Positions 53,074 to 61,705 of a stretch of DNA of 64,000 nt are shown here, piece after piece. The notes under the pieces are model-generated. The model was not told where the DNA came from, searched no databases, and saw only the letters and a list, made by a program, of their open reading frames with translations. The stretch comes from Bacteroidales bacterium (GTDB lineage: Bacteria > Bacteroidota > Bacteroidia > Bacteroidales > UBA932): contig JAFZFH010000012.1 in assembly GCA_017555965.1 (NCBI GenBank), forward strand, positions 1-64,000, in the 5' to 3' direction. The translations under genes and the position numbers were made by a program. Each line of letters opens with the position of its first letter. The first letter of the stretch is position 1.

Positions 53074-56000
53074 TTAGAATGTGATGTTAAAACCGACTGA
53101 AGTTGTCCTTACCGGAGAGTTCATTACGTTGCTTGTACTTCCGTCGTGGCTCTGTCTTGGGTCAAGACCTCTTCTTGCAGACCAGTAAACGATGTTGTCA
53201 CAAGCCGCATAGAATCTGATCCTGCTTACTCTTGCCTTCTGTGCAATTCTTGCAGGAAGAGTATAACCGATCTGAGCATTCTGGAAGTTCAGATAGCTTG
53301 CATCTGTAAGGAATCGGTCTGAAGTCGATGAAGCATACAGCTCATTGTAGTAGAATGCAGGGACATCAGTATCCTTGTTCTCAGGAGTCCATGCCTTGAG
53401 CATATCCTTGTGGAAGTTTCCACCTTCCTTACCTGCGCTTGGAGAAGTCATGTAAGTCGCATAACCTGAATCGTATGCAAGACCTCCGATAGAGTAAGTG
53501 AATGATGCCGCGAAATCAAATCCCTTGTATGAGAATGATGTTCCGAATCCACCGTAAAGCTCTGGAGTCGGGTCGCCGCAGAGATAGTAGTCTGCGTCAT
53601 TGTACTCAGTAGTAGTAACCTTGTCGATCACATTTCCATTCGCATCCTTCACGTTCTTGTACCACATCGCGGCACCTGTCTCTCTATCCACACCTGCATA
53701 CTGTCTGAGATAGAAAGTCTTGAACGGAAGACCTACGCCGACATATCTGTTACCTGATGCATATCCAGGATATCCCTCGAGGTTATCACCGATATTGTCA
53801 GGATGGAGGCTTGTGATCTTATTGGTATAGTGAGTGAAGTTGAAGTATACATCCCATGAAAGATCCTGCTTGCGCACTACACCGATGTTTGTCGAGAACT
53901 CGATACCGGCATTTCTCATGTTTCCGACATTGTCCCAATATCCGTTAGAGATACCGTTCGATGCAGACACAGGAGTTGTGAACCACATGAGCATGTTGGT
54001 TGTCGTATTGTAGAAGTACTCGATCGAACCTGTGATGCGTCTCTTGAGGAGTTCGAAGTCGAAACCTGTATTGAAGTTCATTCTTGTCTCCCATGTGATC
54101 TCCTTGTTACCTACAGAGCCGAGGCTGAGGGAAGGAGTACCGTTCTGGTTCATGAGTGAAGAAACGTTGACGAAACGGTCTGAACCGATCGAGTCATTAC
54201 CCTGAGAACCGACAGATGCCTTGAACTTGAGCATGTCGACCCATCTTACCTTAGGGAACCAGCTCTCCTGATCGAGGATCCATCCTCCACCGAGAGACCA
54301 GAAGTTACCCCATCTGTGATCCGGATGGAAACGGCTTGAACCATCACGACGGAATGAACCGCTGACGAAGATTCTGTTTGCGAAATCGTACTGTGCACGG
54401 AGGAAGAATCCCTCGTTCTTATACTCGCTTGAAGCTGAACCTGCGCTCTGTCCATCTACAACAGCACCGTTAAGCTCGTCATTTTCAGGGTCGAACATCT
54501 GACTCTTCGATGCAGAGAGAGAATAGCCGTAGCTGCTGTAGTTCTCGTGACCGAGGAGGACGCTCACATTGTGGACACCCGCGAAGGTGCGTGACCATGA
54601 GAGGAGCTGCTGAAGGTTGATCGAATAACTCTTCGAATGGCCCTTTGAAATAAGTCCGCCCATGTTTGCATACTGGCCGTAGAACTTGTTCATGATCGAT
54701 GTCGAACGTGTCTCATCGATACCGAAACCTGCATTGAATGTGAATGTGAAGTCCTTGAGGAACTTGATTTCAGCGAAAGATGTTCCGTTGAATGCGTTGC
54801 TCATCGATGTATTCGAGTCGAGGAGTGAACCCTGAACCGCATTTGAGTTTCCAAGGTATGGACGTGTAGCGCCACCGTTCTCTCCCTTACCGTAGTCATA
54901 TACCTGATAACCGTATTTGTCGACCATGATTCGTCCCATACCGTCTCTCACAAAGAGAGGATAGATAGGAGCGATCTGATTTGCAACCTCGAAGATGTTT
55001 GTAGTTGCACCCGACACACCCTCAGAAGAGTTACCGTTGCTCATGCGCATATCTGTGAATCCGACATTGGCACCGATCTTGAGCCAGTCCTTTGCCTGAT
55101 AGTCTGCGCGGAGACGTGCAGTGAAACGGGTCATGTCTGAGTTGTTGATGATCGCCTGGTCATCGAGGTAACCGAATGATGCAAGGATGGAAGCCTTACC
55201 TGTAGAACCTGAAACGCTGAGGTTATACTCCTGTCTCATAGAGTTTCTGTAGGCTGCGTCAAGCCAGTTATCCGGCTGGAGCCAACGTCCCTCTTCGCCA
55301 TAATCTACATAACGGCCGAGTGTTGCATTAGGATTGAGCTTTCCGTTCATACCGATGAAGGCCTGTCCCTCAGGATATGAATATACGAGATAGCCGAGAC
55401 CTCCGTTGTTTACGTCACCGAGCATGGTCTGGTTGGCAGCAATATGTGCATTGTATTCGCTCATACCGCCCTTGATGTTCGCCATCTTGAGGGCTGAATA
55501 ATACATTTCATAGTACTGTCCTGGCTCTGTGATGTAATCGTAGTTTCTCAACGCCTTGGTATTCAATCCCCATTTTGCATCAACTGATACAACCGCATCA
55601 CCATGCTTCGCCTTCTTGGTTGTGATCATGATCACACCATTTGCACCACGGGCACCGTAAAGAGCATTTGACGCAGCATCCTTGAGGACTGTCATCGACT
55701 CGATGTCGGAAGGGTTGAGGTTGTTCATATCGAAGTCAGAACCGTAAGGAATACCGTCGATCACATAAAGAGGAGATGTTCCTGCATTGATGGAACCGAC
55801 ACCACGGATCTGAATTGAAGGCTTTGATCCGAGAGATCCTGAAACTGTAGTCATCTGTACACCGGCAACCATTCCCTCGAGAGCGCGGGTAGCGTCTGAT
55901 GTCTGGATCTTTGCGATATCGTCAGATTTGATCACTGTTGCAGAACCTGTAAATGATTCTTTAGTTGCAGTACCGAAGGCAACTACGATAGTCTCTTCGA

Positions 56001-56304
56001 TAGCTTCAGTGTCGGGAGACAGCATGATGTCATGCTGGGCCTTACCCGCGACCGGAACTTCCAATGTTACATATCCCACAGACGAGAAGATAAGGACTCC
56101 GTCTGCAGGAACCGAGATGGTGTAGTAACCATCCATGTCAGAACTGGTTCCTGTCATCGTTCCCTTGATCTGAAGGGATGCAAAAGGCACACCCTCGCCA
56201 GTGGAAGAATCTTTGACAACACCTGTAACCGTCAGATTCTGACCAAAGGCCAGTGACGACACAAGCATTGCCATAGCCAGAAAAAACAATTTGATTTTTT
56301 TCAT
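53074..56304 (-). CDS. SusC/RagA-type TonB-dependent outer-membrane transporter
   Basis: The 1076-residue barrel has a signal peptide (cleaved near FGQ). A carboxypeptidase-like beta-sandwich follows (about 25-110, TVTGVVKDSSTGEGVPFASLQIKG), then a TonB-box-like EETIVVAFGTA, a plug domain (about 115-240, with IQIRGVGSINAGTSPLYVIDGIPYG and LKDAASNALYGARGANGVIMITTKK), and a 22-strand barrel ending VGFNITF. It pumps bound cargo across the outer membrane using TonB energy. Length is normal for SusC. It leads the locus, and no sigma/anti-sigma pair is next to it. Confidence 0.95.
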   Translation of the reverse strand: MKKIKLFFLAMAMLVSSLAFGQNLTVTGVVKDSSTGEGVPFASLQIKGTMTGTSSDMDGYYTISVPADGVLIFSSVGYVTLEVPVAGKAQHDIMLSPDTEAIEETIVVAFGTATKESFTGSATVIKSDDIAKIQTSDATRALEGMVAGVQMTTVSGSLGSKPSIQIRGVGSINAGTSPLYVIDGIPYGSDFDMNNLNPSDIESMTVLKDAASNALYGARGANGVIMITTKKAKHGDAVVSVDAKWGLNTKALRNYDYITEPGQYYEMYYSALKMANIKGGMSEYNAHIAANQTMLGDVNNGGLGYLVYSYPEGQAFIGMNGKLNPNATLGRYVDYGEEGRWLQPDNWLDAAYRNSMRQEYNLSVSGSTGKASILASFGYLDDQAIINNSDMTRFTARLRADYQAKDWLKIGANVGFTDMRMSNGNSSEGVSGATTNIFEVANQIAPIYPLFVRDGMGRIMVDKYGYQVYDYGKGENGGATRPYLGNSNAVQGSLLDSNTSMSNAFNGTSFAEIKFLKDFTFTFNAGFGIDETRSTSIMNKFYGQYANMGGLISKGHSKSYSINLQQLLSWSRTFAGVHNVSVLLGHENYSSYGYSLSASKSQMFDPENDELNGAVVDGQSAGSASSEYKNEGFFLRAQYDFANRIFVSGSFRRDGSSRFHPDHRWGNFWSLGGGWILDQESWFPKVRWVDMLKFKASVGSQGNDSIGSDRFVNVSSLMNQNGTPSLSLGSVGNKEITWETRMNFNTGFDFELLKRRITGSIEYFYNTTTNMLMWFTTPVSASNGISNGYWDNVGNMRNAGIEFSTNIGVVRKQDLSWDVYFNFTHYTNKITSLHPDNIGDNLEGYPGYASGNRYVGVGLPFKTFYLRQYAGVDRETGAAMWYKNVKDANGNVIDKVTTTEYNDADYYLCGDPTPELYGGFGTSFSYKGFDFAASFTYSIGGLAYDSGYATYMTSPSAGKEGGNFHKDMLKAWTPENKDTDVPAFYYNELYASSTSDRFLTDASYLNFQNAQIGYTLPARIAQKARVSRIRFYAACDNIVYWSARRGLDPRQSHDGSTSNVMNSPVRTTSVGFNITF

Positions 56305-56365
56305 CTGGTTAGACTTTTAGTTATTAAACATAAATATTGATATTTTCATTTTGTACCATTAAGTA

Positions 56366-56398
56366 TCAGACTGTCCCGCTTTCAAACAGGCGGTCTGA
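56366..56398 (-). promoter_or_regulatory. Leader hairpin of the SusC-SusD locus
   Basis: On the minus strand the leader holds TCAGAC/GTCTGA arms with a CCGC/GCGG inner stem, about 60-95 nt upstream of the susC ATG. Small hairpins in SusC leaders can be sites for antisense RNA or attenuation; only the fold is seen here. Confidence 0.35.
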
Positions 56399-56435
56399 CG
56401 GCAACATGCAAAGGTGTGAATTAATTTCCTTATAT

Positions 56436-56443
56436 CAAAATTA
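56436..56443 (-). promoter_or_regulatory. -7 box for the SusC-SusD locus
   Basis: TAATTTTG on the minus strand is 131 bp upstream of susC, giving a leader of about 125 nt. No clear -33 element is found. Confidence 0.35.
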
Positions 56444-56476
56444 AATATTTCAATCAGCAATATTATGATGCAAACA

Positions 56477-56508
56477 GGCCTCGTTCCGAAAAAATCCGGA
56501 ACGAGGCC
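56477..56508 (-). terminator. Likely terminator after the ROK kinase gene
   Basis: A 12-bp perfect stem GGCCTCGTTCCG/CGGAACGAGGCC with an A-rich loop lies 24 bp past the kinase stop on the minus strand. The tract that follows (TGTTTG) is short, so strength is moderate. Confidence 0.6.
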
Positions 56509-56531
56509 CATAAATCACTGAGAATATGACG

Positions 56532-57491
56532 TTAAAGTTCCCATGCAAGAGCAGATGCGCCCAGAATGGCGGCGTCTGATTCCTTAAGTTGCGAAAATAC
56601 GATCTTGACTTTGTTTCTCCACAAAGGAAGCACATTCTCATTCATCGCATTCTCCATAGGAGGAAGAAGGAATTCCTTAGCACGGGCAAGTCCACCGAAA
56701 AGGACGATTGCTTCAGGAGAACTGAATGCTATGAAATCCGCAAACGAGCGTCCGAGAATCTCGCCTGTAAAATCAAAGATCTTAAGCGCCAGGCTGTCTC
56801 CTGATCTGGCCGCATCATATACATCCTTCGAAGCTATCTTTTCAAGTCCTCTGAGTACAGAAGGCTCATCTGATTTTTCCAGCCATTCATATGCCGTACG
56901 GGAAACTCCTGTAGCGGAAGCATATGTCTCAAGGCAACCTTTCTTTCCGCAATTGCATGGACGGCCGTTCTCACGTACTGCAGTAACATGTCCGAGCTCT
57001 CCTGCAAATCCATCGTGTCCATATACGACATCACCGTTGATCACGATTCCTGAGCCGACTCCCGTACCGAGGGTTATCATTATGAAGTTCTTCATTCCTC
57101 TTGCGGCACCATACTTCATTTCACCTACCGCAGCTGCGTTGGCATCATTTGTAAGAGCTACCGGAAGACCACCCATCGCCTCAGAAAGAAGCTTTGAAAA
57201 TGGGACTACAGCATCTCCTCCCCAGGTAAGGTTCACTGCCTTTTCAATTGTTCCTGTATAATAATTTCCGTTTGGAGCACCGACTCCGATACCTCTGACC
57301 TTGCCTTCCACACCGGCTTCACGGATGACCTGATTCACAGCATCGGCGAGTTCCGAAATATACGGCCCTATATCTTTATATGTATCTGTGCGGATAACTG
57401 TCTGCGCAAGAACAGTTCCCTCTGCATCAACAACACCTATCTTGGATGTCTGTCCTCCGACATCAATACCTACTACAAAAGTTGAATCCAT
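56532..57491 (-). CDS. ROK-family sugar kinase (glucokinase type)
   Basis: The 319-residue protein has the N-terminal phosphate loop GIDVGGQTSKIGVV, the VALTNDANAAAVGE segment with the catalytic Asp, GTGVGSGIVINGDVVYGHDGFAGELGH for ATP and sugar contacts, and the ROK zinc motif CNCGKKGCLE. It probably phosphorylates glucose or a hexosamine in the cytoplasm; the exact sugar cannot be read from sequence. It is a single-gene unit. A GC-rich leader hairpin precedes it. Confidence 0.9.
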   Translation of the reverse strand: MDSTFVVGIDVGGQTSKIGVVDAEGTVLAQTVIRTDTYKDIGPYISELADAVNQVIREAGVEGKVRGIGVGAPNGNYYTGTIEKAVNLTWGGDAVVPFSKLLSEAMGGLPVALTNDANAAAVGEMKYGAARGMKNFIMITLGTGVGSGIVINGDVVYGHDGFAGELGHVTAVRENGRPCNCGKKGCLETYASATGVSRTAYEWLEKSDEPSVLRGLEKIASKDVYDAARSGDSLALKIFDFTGEILGRSFADFIAFSSPEAIVLFGGLARAKEFLLPPMENAMNENVLPLWRNKVKIVFSQLKESDAAILGASALAWEL

Positions 57492-57534
57492 TGTACTACA
57501 CTTTATAAGATTATTATCACTTTCTCTTAAATTA

Positions 57535-57562
57535 GCAGGCGCCCCTCCCCAAGGACGCCTGC
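57535..57562 (-). promoter_or_regulatory. GC-rich leader hairpin upstream of the ROK kinase
   Basis: A perfect GCAGGCG/CGCCTGC stem with a 14-nt C/G-rich loop sits in the presumed leader between the -7 box at 57622 and the ATG at 57491. It stands out in an otherwise AT-rich 260-bp spacer. It could be an attenuator or a protein-binding RNA site. Confidence 0.4.
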
Positions 57563-57621
57563 CGTATATAAAACGAACTTAACAAATAGACACGAAAAAA
57601 AATTTTTCGGATGTCTGCATG

Positions 57622-57629
57622 CAAAGTTA
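57622..57629 (-). promoter_or_regulatory. -7 box for the ROK kinase
   Basis: TAACTTTG on the minus strand is 130 bp from the ATG, so the leader of about 125 nt would contain the hairpin at 57535-57562. Confidence 0.35.
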
Positions 57630-57737
57630 ACGATTTAAATCAGAAAGACAAGTTTTATATAAATATTATTACCAAATAATCGGTAAATCCATAAAACCGA
57701 CAATAAACCCCTCGTTACCATTCACAAATAAAATTCC

Positions 57738-57745
57738 TATATTTG
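57738..57745 (+). promoter_or_regulatory. -7 box giving a near-leaderless outer-membrane protein message
   Basis: TATATTTG ends 7 bp before the ATG at 57753, so transcription should begin at or next to the start codon. Confidence 0.55.
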
Positions 57746-57752
57746 CGCTCCT

Positions 57753-58367
57753 ATGAAAAATCGACACATAATAACATCAATAGTTGCCCTCATTCTTTCA
57801 ATATTCAACGGCCATGCCGGAAACAATGAGACAAAAGCCATCAAAGGATTCTCAGGAGGAATGATGGCGCACACAGGATATCTGAGCGGCTGCGACAATC
57901 CATACAACTACAAGGCATCCGGTATCACCTTCGGTATCGGAGGTGTCGCGAAGCTCCATCTTACCAAACATTTCAGAGCCGGCTTTGAAGGATACTTCTC
58001 AAGCATGGGACTTTCAAAGGACATTGAGGACGGAAGTTTCAACAAGGTATTCTGGACAGGAGCGCTTGCAGACTGGTTCTGGAAGGCCGGCAAGTTCTAT
58101 CCTTATGCAGGCATCACGGTAGGGGGAGGAATGGAAACCGCATTCTATATATTTGACGGGAACAAGCACGACTGGCTTCCTGAAACGAATGCCGTATACA
58201 ATAAGAAGCCATTCTTTGCGGCAGATCCTTTTGTCGGAGTAGAATATGCCGTAGGAGAGGCTCTTCACCTTACTCTCAAGGCTGACTGGTTGCTTGCAAT
58301 CAACAATGATGGTCTTAACCGACCTATGGGACCTCGCATCTATTTCGGATTCATCTTTACTCACTAG
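57753..58367 (+). CDS. Predicted outer-membrane beta-barrel protein
   Basis: The 204-residue protein has a signal peptide (cleaved after GHA, about residue 24) and glycine-rich alternating strands (GITFGIGGVAKLHLTKHFRAGFEGYFSSMG, LYPYAGITVGGGMETAFYIF in outline). It ends near the last strand with YFGFIFTH. It resembles small outer-membrane barrels of Bacteroidetes, with no known ligand. The superoxide dismutase gene follows after 63 bp in the same direction and may share its transcript. Confidence 0.6.
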   Translation: MKNRHIITSIVALILSIFNGHAGNNETKAIKGFSGGMMAHTGYLSGCDNPYNYKASGITFGIGGVAKLHLTKHFRAGFEGYFSSMGLSKDIEDGSFNKVFWTGALADWFWKAGKFYPYAGITVGGGMETAFYIFDGNKHDWLPETNAVYNKKPFFAADPFVGVEYAVGEALHLTLKADWLLAINNDGLNRPMGPRIYFGFIFTH

Positions 58368-58397
58368 AAGAAAACAGGTCCAGGCCTGAAAATTGTC

Positions 58398-58429
58398 TTG
58401 TGTCTGTCTGAACGGACAAACAGACACAA
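58398..58429 (+). promoter_or_regulatory. Inverted repeat directly before the superoxide dismutase start
   Basis: TTGTGTCTGT (58398-58407) and ACAGACACAA (58420-58429) are a perfect 10-bp inverted repeat with a 12-bp centre. It ends 1 bp before the ATG at 58431. It could be a repressor operator or an mRNA hairpin that hides the start. Confidence 0.55.
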
Positions 58430-58430
58430 A

Positions 58431-59006
58431 ATGATCTATACATTACCCCCGCTCCCATATGCGTCAGACGCATTGGAGCCACAGATGAGCCAGGAAACCA
58501 TTGATTATCATTATGGCAGACATCTGCAGACCTACATCAATAATCTTAACGATCTGATAATCGGCACGCCATACGAGAACATGCCGCTGGAATCGGTAAT
58601 CATGACCGCAACTGGCCCAATCTTCAACAATGCCGCACAGGTCTGGAATCACGCATTCTTCTTCAACATGCTTTCCCCAGAGCCGAAACCGATGCCTCAT
58701 GAGCTGAAGGAATTCATCATAAGGGACTTCGGATCAGTCGAGGAGTTCAAGGTACAGTTCAAGAAAGCAGCCCTGTCACTTTTCGGATCCGGATGGGTCT
58801 GGCTGGTACAGAACGATGAGGGAAAACTTCTCATCATTCAGGAACCAAACGCCGGCAACCCGATGAGGAACGGTTATAAGCCGCTCATGACCATCGACGT
58901 GTGGGAACATGCCTACTACATCGACTACAGGAACAGAAGGGCAGAGTTCGTGGACCGATGCTGGGAACTCATAAACTGGAAGAAGGTCGTAAAGAGAATG
59001 CATTAA
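58431..59006 (+). CDS. sodB: Fe/Mn superoxide dismutase
   Basis: The enzyme dismutates superoxide in the cytoplasm, important for an anaerobe facing oxygen. The start at 58431 (MIYTLPPLPYASDALEP) matches the family; an upstream in-frame ATG at 58398 would add 11 unrelated residues and run through the inverted repeat. Metal ligands are H in YHYGRHLQTYI, H in QVWNHAFFF, and D and H in DVWEHAYYIDY. The 191-residue length is usual. It is cambialistic-like in general type; I did not try to tell Fe from Mn. Confidence 0.93.
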   Translation: MIYTLPPLPYASDALEPQMSQETIDYHYGRHLQTYINNLNDLIIGTPYENMPLESVIMTATGPIFNNAAQVWNHAFFFNMLSPEPKPMPHELKEFIIRDFGSVEEFKVQFKKAALSLFGSGWVWLVQNDEGKLLIIQEPNAGNPMRNGYKPLMTIDVWEHAYYIDYRNRRAEFVDRCWELINWKKVVKRMH

Positions 59007-59012
59007 ACGACA

Positions 59013-59042
59013 GCCCCGCGGATTGAATGATCCGCGGGGCTG
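59013..59042. terminator. GC-rich hairpin between sodB and the acyl-CoA synthetase gene
   Basis: A perfect 12-bp stem AGCCCCGCGGAT/ATCCGCGGGGCT with a TGAATG loop lies between convergent genes. T-tracts are weak on both strands, but placement supports transcript termination or 3' end protection. Confidence 0.65.
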
Positions 59043-59068
59043 GCTGTTATATGAAACGTCCGTGAAAA

Positions 59069-60982
59069 TTACTGGAGCGATGCCATGTTCATTTCATTGA
59101 CGATATTCTTTCCTTCAGGAGTATAAGCGAAGTCCATGTGGGCCTTGTATGCCTCCTCCACTCTGCCTCGTACAACCTTCATAGAGCTGTTAAGGAAGTG
59201 GTTCTGCTCAGTCCAAGGCTCAGGGAGCACGCAGACTGCTGCAGGAAGCCATCTCTCAGGGAAAGCACCGAACATGCGTCCGCCCTTGCGGTACATATTG
59301 ACCTCGTCCTGGAGAAGCTCAAGCATCTTCTCCTTCGCCTCCCTAGTCTCAGGATCAAGTCCCTGCTCTTTTGCATAGGCCTTAAGAGCCTCCTTGTTAG
59401 GAGTGATGAGAGCGATAGTATAAGGATCCTGGCTGTTATGGAGGATAGCACCGTCGATGTACTTGGAACTTTCAACGAGGTTCTCCTCAATTCCCTCCGG
59501 AGAGTACTTCTCACCGTCAGCTGCAATGAGGAGCGACTTGAATCGGCCTACAACATAAAGCATCTCTGCATCACGCATGTAACCCATATCACCTGTATGG
59601 AGCCATCCGTCAACCACTGTATCTGCAGTAGCCTTAGGATTCTTCCAATATCCTGCCATCACGTTCTCTCCCTTGATGCAGATCTCACCCTTCGAACCGA
59701 ACGGCTGCTCGATTCCGTCAGCGTCGAGAATCTTGATCTCCATTGGAGAGACGATCTTACCTGACGAACCGAAGATATGTTTCTGAGGAGAGTTTGCAGA
59801 GATGATCGGAGTAGCCTCCGAAAGACCGTAGCCCTGATACATAGGGATTCCGATTGCGTAGTAGTATCTCTGAAGATCGATATCGAGAAGCGCACCGCCA
59901 CCGACGAAGAACTTCATCTGGCCGCCGAGACCTTCACGCACTTTCTTGAAGATGATCTTGTCAAAAAGAACCATGAGAGGCTTGCGGAAGATATCCACGA
60001 ACTGTGTACCCTTGTTATGGCCTTCCTTATTGTAGGCAATCGCGTTCTTGAGTGCGAAATTATAGAGCTTCTCTACTGTAGGACCACTCTTCTTGATTGT
60101 GGTCTCGATGTTCTTCTTGAAGCTCTTTGCAAGCGTAGGGACAGAAAGCATAACATTTGGCTTCAGTTCCTTGATGCTTGTAGGGATGTTACGGAGTGCC
60201 TCCCTTCCTGTCTTTCCTGAAGGAACTGTACCGATGGATGCGCCATATGACATCATTGTATAGAAACCGGCAACATGAGCGAAGCAGTGATCAAGCGGAA
60301 GGATGATGAGCATCTTGTCATTCTCTTCAACTCCGATTACAGAGTGAGCCTGCTCTACGTTTGCGGTATAGTTCCTATGTGTAAGGAGAATTCCCTTAGG
60401 ATCGGCTGTAGTACCTGAAGTGTAGCTGATGTTTGCATAGTCATCAGGTTCGATCGACCTGTATCTCTGAACGAACATTGCCTCGTTCTTTGCAAGGAAC
60501 TCATCACCCATTGCGATAACATCATCGATATAGATCTCATTCTCCTGCTTGTCGGCGACCTCATCAAAGACGATGACCTTCTCCACCATAGGGCACTCAG
60601 GAAGGATCTTCCTGATCTTGGGAAGCTGAAATTTAGAAGTTATGATATACTTCGAATCTGAATGCTTCACTCTGAAGACAAGGTCATTTGACTCTTCAAG
60701 CTTGATTGAAAGAGGAACGTTCACCGCACCTGCGTAAAGAACGCCAAGCTCTCCGATAACCCACATGTCACGACCTTCGCTGAGGTAAGAGATCTTCTCG
60801 CCCTTCTGAACGCCAAGCGCCATAAGGCCGGCAGCAATACGCTTTGCCTTTGCCAATGTCTCTTCATAAGTCGTAGGCTCCCAGACATTCGTATCGAGAT
60901 TCTTCTCCCAAAGGAAAGGATTCTTCGAATATCTGGCAACATACTTCTCGACGAAGTCTATGATTGTCAATCTTTCTGTCAT
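59069..60982 (-). CDS. Long-chain fatty-acyl-CoA synthetase (AMP-binding)
   Basis: The enzyme activates fatty acids with ATP and CoA. The roughly 637-residue protein has the AMP-binding motif YTSGTTADPKGILLTHRN (about 188-205), then GYGLSEATP, and the WLHTGDMGYM/RFKSLLIAADGEKYSPEGIEE hinge region. Start M at 60982 (MTERL) is preferred; an ATG two codons earlier is possible. No TM segment is clear, and the family is membrane-associated. It lies 23 bp after the deoxynucleoside kinase gene on the same strand. Confidence 0.9.
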   Translation of the reverse strand: MTERLTIIDFVEKYVARYSKNPFLWEKNLDTNVWEPTTYEETLAKAKRIAAGLMALGVQKGEKISYLSEGRDMWVIGELGVLYAGAVNVPLSIKLEESNDLVFRVKHSDSKYIITSKFQLPKIRKILPECPMVEKVIVFDEVADKQENEIYIDDVIAMGDEFLAKNEAMFVQRYRSIEPDDYANISYTSGTTADPKGILLTHRNYTANVEQAHSVIGVEENDKMLIILPLDHCFAHVAGFYTMMSYGASIGTVPSGKTGREALRNIPTSIKELKPNVMLSVPTLAKSFKKNIETTIKKSGPTVEKLYNFALKNAIAYNKEGHNKGTQFVDIFRKPLMVLFDKIIFKKVREGLGGQMKFFVGGGALLDIDLQRYYYAIGIPMYQGYGLSEATPIISANSPQKHIFGSSGKIVSPMEIKILDADGIEQPFGSKGEICIKGENVMAGYWKNPKATADTVVDGWLHTGDMGYMRDAEMLYVVGRFKSLLIAADGEKYSPEGIEENLVESSKYIDGAILHNSQDPYTIALITPNKEALKAYAKEQGLDPETREAKEKMLELLQDEVNMYRKGGRMFGAFPERWLPAAVCVLPEPWTEQNHFLNSSMKVVRGRVEEAYKAHMDFAYTPEGKNIVNEMNMASLQ

Positions 60983-61005
60983 AATCAATTATTTAAAGTT
61001 TAGTG

Positions 61006-61626
61006 TTATTCGTCAGGAAACAGACCGAAAAGTTCTGCATCGATCTTGTCCACCACTTCCTGGAAGTCTGCAGGATTATTCTCAAACTTGATACGGTCCA
61101 CATCAAGGATGAGAAGCTTGTGCTTATAGTCCTTGATCCAGTTCTCATATCTTTCGTTGAGTCCGGTGATATAATCGATTCGGATACTCTTCTCATACTC
61201 ACGTCCTCTCTTCTGAATCTGACCGATGAGGTTAGGGATCGAGCTTCTGAGGTAGATGAGAAGATCAGGCGGGTTGACCAGAGACATCATGAGATCGAAA
61301 AGGTCTGAATAGTTTTCGAAATCTCTTGTGGTCATGAGCCCCATTCCGTGAAGATTAGGGGCAAATATGCGGGCATCTTCGTAGATTGTACGGTCCTGGA
61401 TGATCACTTCGTCCAGTTTTGAAATATCCACCACATCCTTGAAGCGCTTGTTGAGGAAATATACCTGAAGATTGAATGACCATCTTTCCATATCCTCATA
61501 AAAATCCGCGAGGTAAGGATTATAATCCACCGATTCGAACTTCGGTGTCCATCCGTAGTGAGCGGCAAGCATCTTTGTGAGTGTGGTCTTTCCGCTACCG
61601 ATATTGCCGGCTATTGCTATATGCAT
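61006..61626 (-). CDS. Deoxynucleoside kinase
   Basis: This is a 206-residue dNK-family enzyme (deoxyadenosine/deoxyguanosine kinase type). The P-loop GNIGSGKTTLTK is at about 7-18, the substrate-site IIQDRTIYEDARIFA follows at about 70-85, and the lid IQKRGREYEKSIRID comes near 135. It salvages deoxynucleosides in the cytoplasm. It is divergent from the MBL hydrolase, with both -7 boxes in the 79-bp gap. It precedes the acyl-CoA synthetase gene by 23 bp. Confidence 0.9.
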   Translation of the reverse strand: MHIAIAGNIGSGKTTLTKMLAAHYGWTPKFESVDYNPYLADFYEDMERWSFNLQVYFLNKRFKDVVDISKLDEVIIQDRTIYEDARIFAPNLHGMGLMTTRDFENYSDLFDLMMSLVNPPDLLIYLRSSIPNLIGQIQKRGREYEKSIRIDYITGLNERYENWIKDYKHKLLILDVDRIKFENNPADFQEVVDKIDAELFGLFPDE

Positions 61627-61655
61627 ATTTATTCTATTTTAGTTCAATTAATTAG

Positions 61656-61663
61656 CAAACATA
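61656..61663 (-). promoter_or_regulatory. -7 box for the deoxynucleoside kinase unit
   Basis: TATGTTTG on the minus strand lies 29 bp upstream of the kinase ATG, paired with a divergent box at 61677. Confidence 0.45.
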
Positions 61664-61676
61664 CTAATTTTTAATG

Positions 61677-61684
61677 TAAATTTG
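61677..61684 (+). promoter_or_regulatory. -7 box for the MBL hydrolase
   Basis: TAAATTTG lies 21 bp upstream of the ATG at 61706. With the minus-strand box it makes a compact divergent promoter. Confidence 0.45.
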
Positions 61685-61705
61685 TATGTTTTAACTGATT
61701 TTTTT

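Noticed and set aside
56566..57261. A 231-codon plus-strand ORF opposite the ROK kinase
   Set aside because: It is antisense to a well-supported kinase and shows no family features; the length is a by-product of codon bias.
58398..58430. Upstream start for superoxide dismutase
   Set aside because: It would add residues translated from the inverted repeat; family members begin at the ATG at 58431.
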